Origin: Rubrivivax sp.
GTDB taxonomy: Bacteria; Pseudomonadota; Gammaproteobacteria; Burkholderiales; Burkholderiaceae_C
Assembly (NCBI GenBank): GCA_027485165.1
Contig: JAIXRN010000021.1
Span: 1-51,851 of the forward strand
Direction of reading: 5' to 3'
DNA length: 51,851 nt
Each line of letters begins with the position of its first letter. The stretch's first letter is position 1. Below, piece by piece: positions 43,641 through 51,851 of this stretch. The notes beneath the pieces are model-generated. The model was not told the origin of the DNA. It ran no database searches and saw nothing but the letters and a program-made list of their open reading frames with translations. The position numbers and the translations under genes were made by a program.

Positions 43641-45983
43641 ATGACTTTGTTCCGCACGTCACGCCGCGCCCTCTTCATGGCCGGTTTGTCTTCGCTCACG
43701 GCCCTGGCCCTGGCCTGGGCCCCACCTGCCCAGGCCCAGCGCCAGAGCAAGGTGTCGCCCGACCTGCGCCAGGTGGCCGACATGGTCGTCGCGCCCACGG
43801 GCCTGGCCTGGGCCAGGCTGCTGGACGGCGCCCTGCACGTGCAGGTGCTGATCAACGCCCAGAGCGACGACCCCAATCTGGTGGCCCTGCGCCTGGCCAT
43901 CCTGGCCCAGGGCGGGTCGGTGCACTACAACTATGTGTCGGTACGGGCGCTGTCGGCCATGGTGCCGGCGCGGGCGCTGCAGGCGCTGTCCGAGCGCAGC
44001 GACGTGCTGTCCATCACGCCCAACCGTTCCACCAAGCGCCAGGCCAGCCTGCTGCAGTCCAGCACAGGCACCGCGCCCGTGCTGCCGACCACGGCCGGGG
44101 GCAGCGCCAGTGCCACGAGCGGGCTGGACGGCAAGGGCGTGGGCATCGCGGTGCTCGATTCAGGCATCGACTTCCGCCACCGTCATTTCACCGACGCCAC
44201 CGGCCGTTCACGCGTGCGCCAGGCGGTCGACATCGTGGGCTACAGCCGGGCCAACACGGGTGGCGGCTGGGCCAAGCTGCGTGACACCAGTGAACTGCTG
44301 CGCCAGCTTGTCAGCTACGCGGCCACCGCCCAGTTCCTGCAGCCACTGCAGGTACCGGTGGCCGGCACGCCCGACCCCTACGGCCACGGCACGCACGTCG
44401 CGGCCGTGGCTGCCGGCGTGGGCAACTACCAGCAGCCGGAAGCCGGCGGCGTGGCCCCGGGCGCCGACCTGTACGACGTGCGCGTGCTGGACGAGCGCGG
44501 CATCGGCACCATGGCCGACGTGCTGGCCGGCATCGACTGGGTCATCCAGCGCGCCCGCAGCAAGAACATCCGGGTGATGAACCTGAGCCTGGGCGCGTCG
44601 TCGACAGACTCCTTCCTGCTCGACCCGCTGGCGCGCGCGGCGCGCAGCGCCACGGCGGCGGGCATCGTGGTCGTGACCTCGGCCGGCAACGCCGGCAAGA
44701 CGGCGTCGGGGCAGACGGTGTTCGGCACCGTGTCGTCGCCCGGCCACGACCCCAGCGTCATCACGGTGGGTGCGGTCAATATCCACGGCAGCGCCGTGCG
44801 CAGCGACGACACCGTCACGGGCTTCAGCTCGCGCGGCCCCACCCGCGGCGGCTTCAATTTCGCCAGCGGCCGCCGCTGGACCGACAACCTGATCAAGCCC
44901 GACCTGGTGGCGCCTGGCAACCGCATCGTGGCGGCCCTGGGGGCCGACCGCGCAGGCAGCACCACCGGCTGGAACTTCCTGGCCCGCACCTACCCGCAGC
45001 TGAGCCAGGTGCCCGGTGCCACCCAGGACACGCGCCAGACCCTGATGGAACTGAGCGGCACGTCGCTGTCGGCGCCCGCGGTGGCGGGTGCGGCGGCCCT
45101 GCTGTTGCAGGCCAACCCGGGGCTGACGCCGCCGCTGGTCAAGGCCATCTTGCAGTACACCGCGCAGCCGCTGCCGCAAGGCGGGCTGGTGGAACAGGGC
45201 ACCGGCCAGCTGAACGTGGAAGGCGCCGTGCGCCTGGCACGCGCGCTGCGGCGGGACCTGGGCACGGCCCTGGCCGCGGGCAAGCTGAAGGCTGGCGACA
45301 ACATGTTGGCCGCTTCGCTGATGCCGCAACCGACGTCGACCCTGAACGGGCAGTCGGTGCCCTGGAGCCGCATGGTCTACGTCGGCGGCACGCACCTGGC
45401 CGGCGGCGAAGACCTGTTCCGGCGCTGGCAGCCCGTGTACGACCCCGGCCTGGTCTGGGCGCGGCAGCTGGTTCTGCGCAGCACCGTCACGTACCGGCTG
45501 CTGTCGGGCCTGGTGACCGGCTCGGTGCCCGCAAGCATCATCGAAAGGAACGCCCCGCGCCAGCTGCTGCTGACCCCGGGCGTGCGCTTGCTCGACGCCG
45601 TGGCGCTGAGCCCGCAGTCCGGTGCCCAGGCCCTGCTGACGCCTGTCAGCACGCTGGCAGCACGCGCGGCTGCCGGGCGTGGCATCACGCTGAAGCAGGG
45701 CTTCACCGGCGGCATGGGTTCGCTCAGTGCCGAGGGCATTTTGCTGAGCGAAGGCTTCCTGCTTAGTGAAGGCCTGCTGCTCAGTGAAGGGCTGCTGCTG
45801 AGCGAAGGTTTCCTGCTGAGCGAAGGCTTCTTGCTCAGCGAAGGCTTCCTGTTGAGCGAAGGCTTCTTGCTCAGCGAAGGCTTCCTGCTCAGCGAAGGCT
45901 TCTTGTTGAGCGAAGGCTTGCTGCTCAGCGAAAGCCTGGCCGACCCGGCAACTTCCGCCGACCGCGCCGTGTTGGGCGAATAG
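43641..45983 (+). CDS. Exported S8 (subtilisin-like) serine peptidase with a hexapeptide-repeat tail
   Basis: Secreted subtilase, 780 residues. A signal peptide ends at AQAQ. A propeptide-like region follows (VQVLINAQSDDPNLVALRLA; ALQALSERSDVLSITPNR). The catalytic domain has Asp173 (VAVLDSGIDF-type), His249 (YGHGTHVAAVAAG), the oxyanion Asn region (VVVTSAGNAGKT) and Ser475 (LSGTSLSAPAVAG). A ~200-residue C-terminal extension ends in eleven near-identical hexapeptides, GFLLSE or variants (residues ~699-764), then a short acidic end. The triad is intact, so activity is expected; the role of the tail is unknown. Confidence 0.92.
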   Translation: MTLFRTSRRALFMAGLSSLTALALAWAPPAQAQRQSKVSPDLRQVADMVVAPTGLAWARLLDGALHVQVLINAQSDDPNLVALRLAILAQGGSVHYNYVSVRALSAMVPARALQALSERSDVLSITPNRSTKRQASLLQSSTGTAPVLPTTAGGSASATSGLDGKGVGIAVLDSGIDFRHRHFTDATGRSRVRQAVDIVGYSRANTGGGWAKLRDTSELLRQLVSYAATAQFLQPLQVPVAGTPDPYGHGTHVAAVAAGVGNYQQPEAGGVAPGADLYDVRVLDERGIGTMADVLAGIDWVIQRARSKNIRVMNLSLGASSTDSFLLDPLARAARSATAAGIVVVTSAGNAGKTASGQTVFGTVSSPGHDPSVITVGAVNIHGSAVRSDDTVTGFSSRGPTRGGFNFASGRRWTDNLIKPDLVAPGNRIVAALGADRAGSTTGWNFLARTYPQLSQVPGATQDTRQTLMELSGTSLSAPAVAGAAALLLQANPGLTPPLVKAILQYTAQPLPQGGLVEQGTGQLNVEGAVRLARALRRDLGTALAAGKLKAGDNMLAASLMPQPTSTLNGQSVPWSRMVYVGGTHLAGGEDLFRRWQPVYDPGLVWARQLVLRSTVTYRLLSGLVTGSVPASIIERNAPRQLLLTPGVRLLDAVALSPQSGAQALLTPVSTLAARAAAGRGITLKQGFTGGMGSLSAEGILLSEGFLLSEGLLLSEGLLLSEGFLLSEGFLLSEGFLLSEGFLLSEGFLLSEGFLLSEGLLLSESLADPATSADRAVLGE
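45735..45932 (+). repeat. Eleven 18-bp tandem repeats coding for GFLLSE
   Basis: The order is GILLSE, GFLLSE, GLLLSE twice, GFLLSE six times, GLLLSE. Codon choices differ between copies (CTGAGC, CTCAGC, CTTAGT; TTCCTG, TTCTTG), while the peptide is nearly constant. Synonymous drift with conserved peptide suggests selection on the protein sequence. Confidence 0.95.
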
Positions 45984-46083
45984 TCGCGGCCCGCGGGCGG
46001 CGGCGTACTCAAGTCCGCCGCCACGGGGTCGATCTGACAGGTGTCGCTGGTCCTGACCAGCGCAGCCCCGCCCGCCCACCCCG

Positions 46084-48648
46084 ATGCCCCCTCCGCCGCC
46101 CGCGCCTACCCCCACGCCCTGCCCACCCGCAGGGCGTGCTGGTTTTGTCGCGCAGCACCTGTACGACTACCCGCGCCCGGCGCTGGCCATCTGGTTCCTC
46201 ATCACCGGGCTGGGAGCCCTGGCCGGGGGCTGGGCGCTGTGGCAGGTGCTGCGGCTGCCGCTGGCGCAGGCCTGGCCGGTGGTGGCGGCGCTGGCCCTGG
46301 TGGTGGTGGCGTCGAACTTCACGCTCAAGCTGCCGCGGTCGAACTATTCGGTCGCCGTGGCCGATGTCTTCACCTACTTGTCGCTGGCCACGCTGGGGCC
46401 GGCCGTGGCGGTGCTGGCGGTGGGCATCGAAGGCTACATCGGCACGCGCAAGACATCCAAGCGCATGAGCAGCTGGTGCAGCAGCCCGGCTGCTGCGATG
46501 GCTGCGATGGCGCTGACCGGCCTGGGCTTCGAGGCCTTCAAGGTGGGCGTCACAGCCTGGGGGCTGACGCCCGAAGTCGCCTGCTTGGCGGGGCTGTGCC
46601 TGGCGGCCCTGCTGAACTACGCGCTCGTCACCGTGTCCCTGATCGGCATGATGGCCGTCAAGCGCGGCGCGCCGCTGCAGCCCTGGGCCTGGCTGAGCAG
46701 CGCACCTTGGGTGGCGGCAGTAGGCCTGGGTTCAGCCTTCGTGGCCGCGATGGTCCACCTGAACGCGCTGCGCTTTGGCGTCGGCGTGGTGGGGGTGTCG
46801 GTGGCCCTGGTGCTGGGCCTGGCGGCCTTGATGCGCGTGAGCTTGCAGCGCCAGGAAGCCGAACGCAGCCAGCAGGAAGCGCGGGTCAGCACCGCCCAGC
46901 GCGAAGCCGAGCTGAGCCAGCAGCGCTTCACGGCCGCCTTCACGCATGCAGCCATCGGCATGGCCATCGTGCGGGCCGACGGCAGCGTGGTGCAGGTCAA
47001 CCAGGCGCTGTGCCAGCTGCTGGGCCGGCTGCCCGATGGCGCACCCGAGGGCCCCGCCAACGGTTTGCTGGGCCAGCCCTTTGCCAGCCTGCTGCACGAA
47101 GGCGACCGTGCGCTGCTGCAGCGCCACACCCAGCCCGCCCGCGCCGGCGCCGGCCCGGGCAGCAACGCAGGTGAGCGCAGCTTTTCCATGGAACTTCGCG
47201 TGGCCAGTGCCGACGGCCGCGAACTGTGGGTGGTGCTGCACTGCAGCCCGCACATCGACCTGGGCGGCGACGCCGACTGTCTGATCTACCAGCTGCACGA
47301 CATCACATCGCGCCACCTGGCCGAAGCGCGGCTGCAACACATCGCCTTCCACGACGGCCTGACCGACCTGGCCAACCGCAACTGCTTCAACGAACGCCTG
47401 GAAGTGGCGGTGGAACGCAGCCGCATCGATGAGCGCCAGCGCTTTGCGGTGATGTTCCTGGACCTTGACCGCTTCAAGATCGTCAACGACAGCCTGGGCC
47501 ACATGGCCGGCAACCAGCTGCTGCAGGAAGTGGCGCAGCGCCTGCGCGCCTGCGTGCGCCCGCGCGACCTGGTGGCGCGCCTGGGGGGTGATGAATTCGC
47601 GGTGCTGCTGGAAGACGTGCACGACCCCGAACTGGGCCTGCAGCTGGCGCAGCGCGTGCTGGATTCACTGAGCCAGCCGCTGGCCATCAACGGCACGGAA
47701 GTGGTGCCCGGTGCCAGCATCGGCATCACCTTCAGCGACCTGGGCTACCGCACGGTGGACGAGGTGCTGCGCGACGCCGACCTGGCCATGTACGAAGCCA
47801 AGGCCGGCGGCCGCGGCCGCGTGGCGCTGTTCGACACGTCCATGCACGAGAAGGTGGCCGAAAAGCTGGCGCTGGAAGCCGACCTGCGGCACGCCATCGG
47901 CGAAGGGCAGCTCAGCGTGCACTTCCAGCCCATCTACCGGCTGGACCCGTACCAGCTGCACGGCTTCGAAGCGCTGGCGCGCTGGGTGCACCCGGTGCGC
48001 GGGCCGGTGAGCCCGGCGCTGTTCATCGGCCTGGCCGAAGAGTCAGGCCACATCGAAGCCGTCACCGACTGGGTGATCGACCATGCGCTGGGGCAGCTGG
48101 CGCAGTGGCGTCAGCTGCCGGGTTCAGAGGAGCTGGGCATCCACGTCAACATCTCGGGCCGCGACCTGGCCCGCGCCAACCTGGCCGTGCAGGTGCAGCA
48201 GGCGCTGGACCGCCACGCCGTGCCGGCCCGCGCGCTGACGCTGGAGATCACCGAGACCACGCTGATGGACCGGCTGGACGTGGCCCTGCAGACCATGGGC
48301 CAGCTGCGTGACCTGGGCGTGGGCTTCTCGATCGACGACTTCGGCACCGGCTATTCGTCGCTGGCCTACCTGGGCACGCTGCCCATCGACAGCCTGAAGA
48401 TCGACCGCAGCTTCGTCATGGGCCTGCACCAGGCGCCGCAGAACGTGGAGATCGTGCGTGCGGTGCAGAACCTGGGCCAGAGCCTGGGCCGGCAGATCAT
48501 TGCCGAAGGCGTTGAAACCGCCGAACAGCTGGCCACCCTGCGCAGCCTGGGCATCGGCTACGGCCAGGGCTACCTGCTCAGCCGCCCGCTGCGGGCCGAA
48601 CAGGCGCAGGCGCTGCTGAGCCTGTCGGCGGTGGCGCCGGTCGTCTAG
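46084..48648 (+). CDS. Membrane GGDEF-EAL cyclic-di-GMP protein with PAS domain
   Basis: Bifunctional c-di-GMP enzyme of 854 residues. A Pro-rich start is followed by a multi-helix membrane sensor region (~30-245, about six to seven TM segments). A short coiled coil and a PAS domain (FTAAFTHAAIGMAIVRADGS; to LHDIT, ~280-405) come next. The cyclase domain has an intact GGDEF (501-505), and the phosphodiesterase domain keeps EAL (629-631) plus later residues VNISGRDL, EITETTLM, DDFGTGYSSLAYL and EGVE. Both halves look competent; net direction is unknown. Its 3' end overlaps the convergent ExbD-type gene by 71 nt. Confidence 0.92.
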   Translation: MPPPPPAPTPTPCPPAGRAGFVAQHLYDYPRPALAIWFLITGLGALAGGWALWQVLRLPLAQAWPVVAALALVVVASNFTLKLPRSNYSVAVADVFTYLSLATLGPAVAVLAVGIEGYIGTRKTSKRMSSWCSSPAAAMAAMALTGLGFEAFKVGVTAWGLTPEVACLAGLCLAALLNYALVTVSLIGMMAVKRGAPLQPWAWLSSAPWVAAVGLGSAFVAAMVHLNALRFGVGVVGVSVALVLGLAALMRVSLQRQEAERSQQEARVSTAQREAELSQQRFTAAFTHAAIGMAIVRADGSVVQVNQALCQLLGRLPDGAPEGPANGLLGQPFASLLHEGDRALLQRHTQPARAGAGPGSNAGERSFSMELRVASADGRELWVVLHCSPHIDLGGDADCLIYQLHDITSRHLAEARLQHIAFHDGLTDLANRNCFNERLEVAVERSRIDERQRFAVMFLDLDRFKIVNDSLGHMAGNQLLQEVAQRLRACVRPRDLVARLGGDEFAVLLEDVHDPELGLQLAQRVLDSLSQPLAINGTEVVPGASIGITFSDLGYRTVDEVLRDADLAMYEAKAGGRGRVALFDTSMHEKVAEKLALEADLRHAIGEGQLSVHFQPIYRLDPYQLHGFEALARWVHPVRGPVSPALFIGLAEESGHIEAVTDWVIDHALGQLAQWRQLPGSEELGIHVNISGRDLARANLAVQVQQALDRHAVPARALTLEITETTLMDRLDVALQTMGQLRDLGVGFSIDDFGTGYSSLAYLGTLPIDSLKIDRSFVMGLHQAPQNVEIVRAVQNLGQSLGRQIIAEGVETAEQLATLRSLGIGYGQGYLLSRPLRAEQAQALLSLSAVAPVV

Positions 48649-49129
48649 GGTCAGCGGCGGGGTCGGCTGCAGGGGCGGCGCCCGGCGTGGGTGCGGGGGT
48701 TGTTGCGGGCGCCTCGGTCACCAGCCCGATGCGCGACAGGCCGGCCTGCTGCACCCAGCCGATGAGTTCAGCCACGCGGCCATACGGTACGCGGCTGTCG
48801 GCGCGCAGCTGCACTTCGGTCTGCGGGTTGCGGCGCGCGGCGGCGCTGGCCTGTTCGGCGATGCGGGCCTGAGCGCTGGCCGCTGCCAGGCGTTCTTCGC
48901 CGATGTAGAGCTGGCCCTCGGCGTCGATCGCCAGCGCCAGGCTGGCTGGCGCGGCGCTGCTGTCGCCAGCGTCGGTACGCGGCAGGTCCAGCTGCAGGCT
49001 GCGGGCGATCAGCGGCGCGCTGATGATGAAGATCACCAGCAGCACCAGCATCACGTCGATCAGCGGCGTCATGTTGATCTCGCTCATCGGCTGCGCGCCA
49101 GCGCGGCGTTGCAGGCGGCCGAAGCTCAT
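48578..49129 (-). CDS. ExbD/TolR-family biopolymer transport protein
   Basis: Inner-membrane protein of the proton-driven ExbB-ExbD or TolQ-TolR motors, 183 residues. One N-terminal TM (INMTPLIDVMLVLLVIFIIS) contains the conserved proton-path Asp. The periplasmic domain follows (LALAIDAEGQLYIGEERL; VQLRADSRVPYGRVAELIGW). An unusual Ala/Pro-rich tail (~40 residues) closes the protein, partly within the region overlapping the GGDEF-EAL gene. It lies 49 bp after the ExbB gene. Tol versus TonB role cannot be decided without tolA/tonB nearby. Confidence 0.92.
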   Translation of the reverse strand: MSFGRLQRRAGAQPMSEINMTPLIDVMLVLLVIFIISAPLIARSLQLDLPRTDAGDSSAAPASLALAIDAEGQLYIGEERLAAASAQARIAEQASAAARRNPQTEVQLRADSRVPYGRVAELIGWVQQAGLSRIGLVTEAPATTPAPTPGAAPAADPAADPRRPAPPPTGSAAPAPVRPAAGG

Positions 49130-49178
49130 GGCGGGCGTGGTGTTCCGGTGCCTGTGCAGTGAGCCGAGGCGTCGGCCA

Positions 49179-49835
49179 TCAGGCCGCGCCTGCGCGGTCC
49201 AGCCCGGCCTGCAGCAGGTCGTGCGCGAAGCCTTCCAGTTCGGCTTCGCAGGCCGCCACGCGCTGGCCGAAGATGTTGTAGCCCAGCACGGCGGGCACGG
49301 CCACGGCGATGCCGGCCGCGGTCATGATCAGGGCTTCGCCGATCGGGCCCGACACGCGGTCGATGCTCAGGCTGCCGTTGTCGCCGATGCCGGCCAGCGC
49401 CTGGTACACGCCCCAGACCGTGCCCAGCAGGCCCACGAAAGGCGCCGTGCTGCCCACTGACGCCAGCACCACCTGGCCGAACTGCAGGTGCGCCAGGCCG
49501 CGGTGCAGGGCGTCGCGCAGGCGGCGCGTCAGCTGCGCTTCCAGGCGCACGCTGCTGTCCAGGCTGCCAGCCGGGGCGCGTGCGGTGGCGGCGTCCAGCA
49601 GCGGCAGCAGCAGCTGTTCGCGGTCCATGCCGGCCAGGCGGGCGCGTCCGTCGGCCAGGCTGGGTGCGTCCCAGAAGGCCGGCACGGCGCGGGCGATGTC
49701 GGCCTGTGCACGGCGCAGCACCCAGGTCTTCCAGACGATCAGCACCCAGGCCGCCACCGACATCGCGAGCAGCACCACGGCCACGGCGCGGCCCGTGGTG
49801 TCGCTGGCGGCCCAGAAGCCGGCCAGGCCCGTCAT
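49179..49835 (-). CDS. MotA/TolQ/ExbB proton-channel protein
   Basis: Membrane partner of the ExbD/TolR-type protein, 218 residues. TM1 is near residues 17-35 ([20 protein letters not shown]). The conserved core [20 protein letters not shown] (near 127-146) and the third [22 protein letters not shown] (near 166-185), are diagnostic. The start overlaps the dapB stop by 4 nt. A fur-linked operon could suggest iron-related TonB energisation, but this is inference. Confidence 0.93.
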   Translation of the reverse strand: MTGLAGFWAASDTTGRAVAVVLLAMSVAAWVLIVWKTWVLRRAQADIARAVPAFWDAPSLADGRARLAGMDREQLLLPLLDAATARAPAGSLDSSVRLEAQLTRRLRDALHRGLAHLQFGQVVLASVGSTAPFVGLLGTVWGVYQALAGIGDNGSLSIDRVSGPIGEALIMTAAGIAVAVPAVLGYNIFGQRVAACEAELEGFAHDLLQAGLDRAGAA

Positions 49836-50656
49836 GGCTGGCGGGCCGGGGCCAGGCCCAGGACGTCGGCCATGCCGAACAGGCCGGTGGCGCCAGCCGG
49901 CAGCGCCGCCAGAAAGCGCGCTGCGCGCAGACTGCCTTCGGCATAGTTCGCGCGGCTGCTGCTCTTGTGGCTGATCTCGATGCGTTCGCCGGTGCCGCAG
50001 AACAGCACCGTGTGGTCGCCGACGATGTCGCCGCCGCGCAGGGTGGCAAAGCCGATGGCGCGCGGGTCGCGTTCGCCGGTATGGCCATGGCGCGCGAACA
50101 CGCCGTCGCGCGCCATGTCCAGGCCGCGCGCAGCGGCCAGCACTTCGCCCATGGCCAGCGCGGTGCCGCTGGGGGCGTCGACCTTGTGGCGGTGGTGAGC
50201 TTCGAGCACTTCGATGTCGTAGCCCGGGCCCAGCGCCAGCGCGGCCTGCTGCAGCAGCTGCAGCACCACGTTCACGCCCACGCTCATGTTGGGTGCGAAT
50301 ACCAGCGCCTGCCGCTGCGCGAACGTGCCCAGCTGGGCTTTCTGTTCAGGGCTGAAACCGGTGGTGCCGACGACGGCGCGCACGCCCTGTTCGGCGCAGG
50401 CCGCCAGGTGGGCCAGCGTGCCTTCGGGGCGGGTGAAGTCGATCAGCACGTCGGCCCCGGCCAGGCCCTGGGCCAGGCTGGCCGTGACCTGCACGCCCGT
50501 GCTGCGGCCCAGCCAGGCGCCGGCGTCCTGCCCCAGGGCAGGGCTGTCGGGCTGGCCGAGCACGCCGCTGAGCTGGCAGTCGCTGCTGGTCAGCACCGCT
50601 TCCACCAGCATGCGGCCCATGCGGCCCGAGCCGCCAGCGATGGCGATGCGCGGCAT
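49832..50656 (-). CDS. dapB: 4-hydroxy-tetrahydrodipicolinate reductase
   Basis: DapB reduces the DapA product in lysine/diaminopimelate synthesis, feeding peptidoglycan. The 274-residue protein has the Rossmann loop [34 protein letters not shown], the signature [20 protein letters not shown] with its catalytic His and Lys, and [20 protein letters not shown]. It starts at 50656, 17 bp after bamE; the bamE-dapB-exbB order is common in Burkholderiales. Confidence 0.96.
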   Translation of the reverse strand: MPRIAIAGGSGRMGRMLVEAVLTSSDCQLSGVLGQPDSPALGQDAGAWLGRSTGVQVTASLAQGLAGADVLIDFTRPEGTLAHLAACAEQGVRAVVGTTGFSPEQKAQLGTFAQRQALVFAPNMSVGVNVVLQLLQQAALALGPGYDIEVLEAHHRHKVDAPSGTALAMGEVLAAARGLDMARDGVFARHGHTGERDPRAIGFATLRGGDIVGDHTVLFCGTGERIEISHKSSSRANYAEGSLRAARFLAALPAGATGLFGMADVLGLAPARQP

Positions 50657-50673
50657 GGCGGGCGGCGCCGTGT

Positions 50674-51219
50674 TCAGGATGCTTCCAGCGGCGGGTAGGG
50701 GCGTACCGGGCCGGTTTCTTCCACCGGCGGCGCCGGCGGCCGCGGCGGGATCGGCAGGGCCTTGCGCTCGTCTTCGCTCAGTTCCAGCTTGGGGGCGCGG
50801 ATATCCTTGAAGCGGCTGATCGAGGCCACGAATTCGCGTTCCGACGGCAGTTCGCCGGCTTCGATGCCTTTCACCACGTCGCCTTCAAAGGTGACGACGA
50901 CGCTGCGGCGCTGCAGCGCGGTGTTCGGGCGGCGCAGCGTGAACAGGTAGTCCCAACGCTGGGCATGGAAGGGGTCGGTGAGCAGTGGGGTGCCCAGGAT
51001 GTCGCGCACCTGCAGGCGCGACATGCCGGGGCGGATCTGCGCCGCCTGTTCCTTCGTGATGGCGTTGCCCTGCACGATGTCGATGCGGTAGGGCGTGATC
51101 AGCCCGAACAGGCTGTCGGTGCGCTGCAGCGATTCACAGCCCGCCAGAGCGAGCGTGGCCCCCAGCACGGCTGCAAGGCCCAGGCGGCGCCGGGAAGGGG
51201 ATTTGCGCGTGAAGGGCAT
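50674..51219 (-). CDS. bamE: Outer-membrane protein assembly factor BamE
   Basis: Lipoprotein subunit of the BAM complex that inserts beta-barrels. The 181-residue product has a lipoprotein signal ([11 protein letters not shown], lipid Cys28). The SmpA/BamE domain follows: [51 protein letters not shown] and [16 protein letters not shown]. The C-terminal tail is longer than in enteric BamE and is Pro-rich. It is divergent from fur, which matches other betaproteobacteria. Confidence 0.94.
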   Translation of the reverse strand: MPFTRKSPSRRRLGLAAVLGATLALAGCESLQRTDSLFGLITPYRIDIVQGNAITKEQAAQIRPGMSRLQVRDILGTPLLTDPFHAQRWDYLFTLRRPNTALQRRSVVVTFEGDVVKGIEAGELPSEREFVASISRFKDIRAPKLELSEDERKALPIPPRPPAPPVEETGPVRPYPPLEAS

Positions 51220-51336
51220 GGGGGCGTGGGGCGGGTGGCAAGCGGCTCGCTATGATCGTTTCATTTTAGCGGCCCCCGCTGCCCGGCCACGCCGGCCCGA
51301 CCGAGATCGACCGAGATCGCCTAATAGGCCTTTCCC
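51220..51336. promoter_or_regulatory. Divergent bamE/fur promoter region
   Basis: The AT-rich core lies at 51251-51268. Rightward TATGAT (51252-51257) is a candidate -10 for fur; leftward TAAAAT (51263-51268, minus strand) is a candidate -10 for bamE. No clear -35 partners were found. A 10-bp direct repeat (GACCGAGATC twice) lies at about 51299-51318. No convincing Fur box was seen. Confidence 0.35.
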
Positions 51337-51768
51337 ATGGGCAACCACGCCGAAGACCTGAAAAGCAGTGGCCTGAAGGCCACGCTGCCGCGCATCAAGA
51401 TCCTGGAAGTCTTCCAGCGCACGCAGCGCCGCCACATGACGGCCGAAGACGTGTTCAAGGCCTTGCTGGGCGAAGGTGCCGACATCGGCCTGGCCACCGT
51501 CTACCGCGTGCTGATGCAGTTCGAACAGGCTGGCCTGCTGACGCGCAGCAACTTCGAAAGCGGCAAGGCCGTGTTCGAACTGAACGAAGGCCAGCACCAC
51601 GACCACCTGGTGTGCCTGACCTGCGGCCGCGTGGAGGAATTCTTCGACCCCGAAATCGAACAGCGCCAGCGCGCCATCGCCGACAACCGGGGCTTCGAAC
51701 TGCAGGAACATTCGCTGGCGCTGTACGCCCGCTGCACCAAGGCGCAGTGCGAATACCGCAACAAATGA
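51337..51768 (+). CDS. fur: Ferric uptake regulator Fur
   Basis: Fe(II)-dependent repressor of iron acquisition, 143 residues. The winged-helix domain is at residues ~1-85 (LKATLPRIKILEVFQ, MTAEDVFKALL, GLATVYRVLMQFEQAGLL). The dimer/metal domain has HHDHLVCLTCGRVEEF (His-rich site and CxxC) and ends CTKAQCEYRNK, with the second Cys pair. The ATG at 51337 matches the family start. A direct repeat lies just downstream. Confidence 0.97.
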   Translation: MGNHAEDLKSSGLKATLPRIKILEVFQRTQRRHMTAEDVFKALLGEGADIGLATVYRVLMQFEQAGLLTRSNFESGKAVFELNEGQHHDHLVCLTCGRVEEFFDPEIEQRQRAIADNRGFELQEHSLALYARCTKAQCEYRNK

Positions 51769-51781
51769 CGGCGGGCCCGCT

Positions 51782-51851
51782 TCGCGTCGGCGGAGCTTGC
51801 CAATGATCACGCCGCCGCCTCGCGTCGGCGGAGCTTGCCAATGATCACGCC
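51782..51851. repeat. Direct repeat after fur, continuing to the window edge
   Basis: A 32-nt unit at 51782-51813 is repeated exactly at 51820-51851 (period 38 bp). Each copy ends GCCAATGATCACGCC. The array may go on beyond the window. It lies just after the fur stop and has no coding signal. Confidence 0.85.

Noticed and set aside
45735..45932. 18-bp repeats considered as a CRISPR or non-coding satellite
   Set aside because: No spacers are present, and the units are in frame and conserved at peptide level.
44208..46115. Minus-strand frame with an AFAQQE-like repeat opposite the subtilase
   Set aside because: It is the reverse complement of the GFLLSE repeat; the plus-strand frame has the intact protease.

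Overview
The window is about 52 kb of very GC-rich, densely coding chromosomal DNA. Gene content and order point to a betaproteobacterium of the order Burkholderiales, probably near the Rubrivivax/Leptothrix/Roseateles/Ideonella group. The supporting blocks are mreB divergent from gatCAB, amgK divergent from lptD-surA-rsmA, leuS-lptE-holA, and fur divergent from bamE-dapB-exbB-exbD. This placement is inferred from gene order and protein character; no database search was run. No rRNA, tRNA, IS element or CRISPR array was recognised.

Layout. 1-6.8 kb: mreB (cut by the window edge), the gatC-gatA-gatB amidotransferase operon, a DUF4124 protein, pyrE and an exonuclease III. 6.8-11.9 kb: the accessory segment. 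It holds a gene-free stretch with a strongly foldable sequence, then a SIR2-like/TIR protein whose stop overlaps the start of an nSTAND1-type P-loop NTPase with one membrane segment, then a small membrane protein. This two- or three-gene module looks like an NTPase-controlled, NAD-directed conflict (immunity) system and is the best candidate for something undescribed. 11.9-17.6 kb: alpha/beta hydrolase, M20 peptidase, a convergent gap filled by a ~230-bp imperfect palindrome, an ABC exporter and a LysR regulator. 17.7-19.7 kb: two fasciclin-domain exported proteins behind a perfect operator-like palindrome.

19.8-25.7 kb: outer-membrane biogenesis (amgK; lptD, surA, rsmA). 25.7-26.9 kb: a secreted barnase-type ribonuclease with its barstar inhibitor. 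27-32.6 kb: NADP-malic enzyme divergent from a PAS histidine kinase/FixJ-type regulator pair, plausibly a C4-dicarboxylate sensing unit. 32.7-34.7 kb: the overlapping thiL-pgpA-pncC operon. 35.2-39.1 kb: a five-Ig-domain lipoprotein that overlaps a hydroxyacid dehydrogenase. 39.2-43.5 kb: leuS-lptE-holA. 43.6-48.6 kb: a subtilase ending in eleven GFLLSE-type hexapeptides and a membrane GGDEF-EAL protein. 48.6-51.8 kb: exbD, exbB, dapB and bamE on the minus strand, divergent from fur, with a direct repeat at the window end.

A recurrent small-scale feature is short tandem repeats at or just after stop codons (7-mers after the exonuclease, 8-mers after the M20 peptidase, 10-mers after lysR). Most starts were re-chosen from family N-termini, Shine-Dalgarno sites and overlaps; non-ATG or uncertain starts are flagged in each entry.
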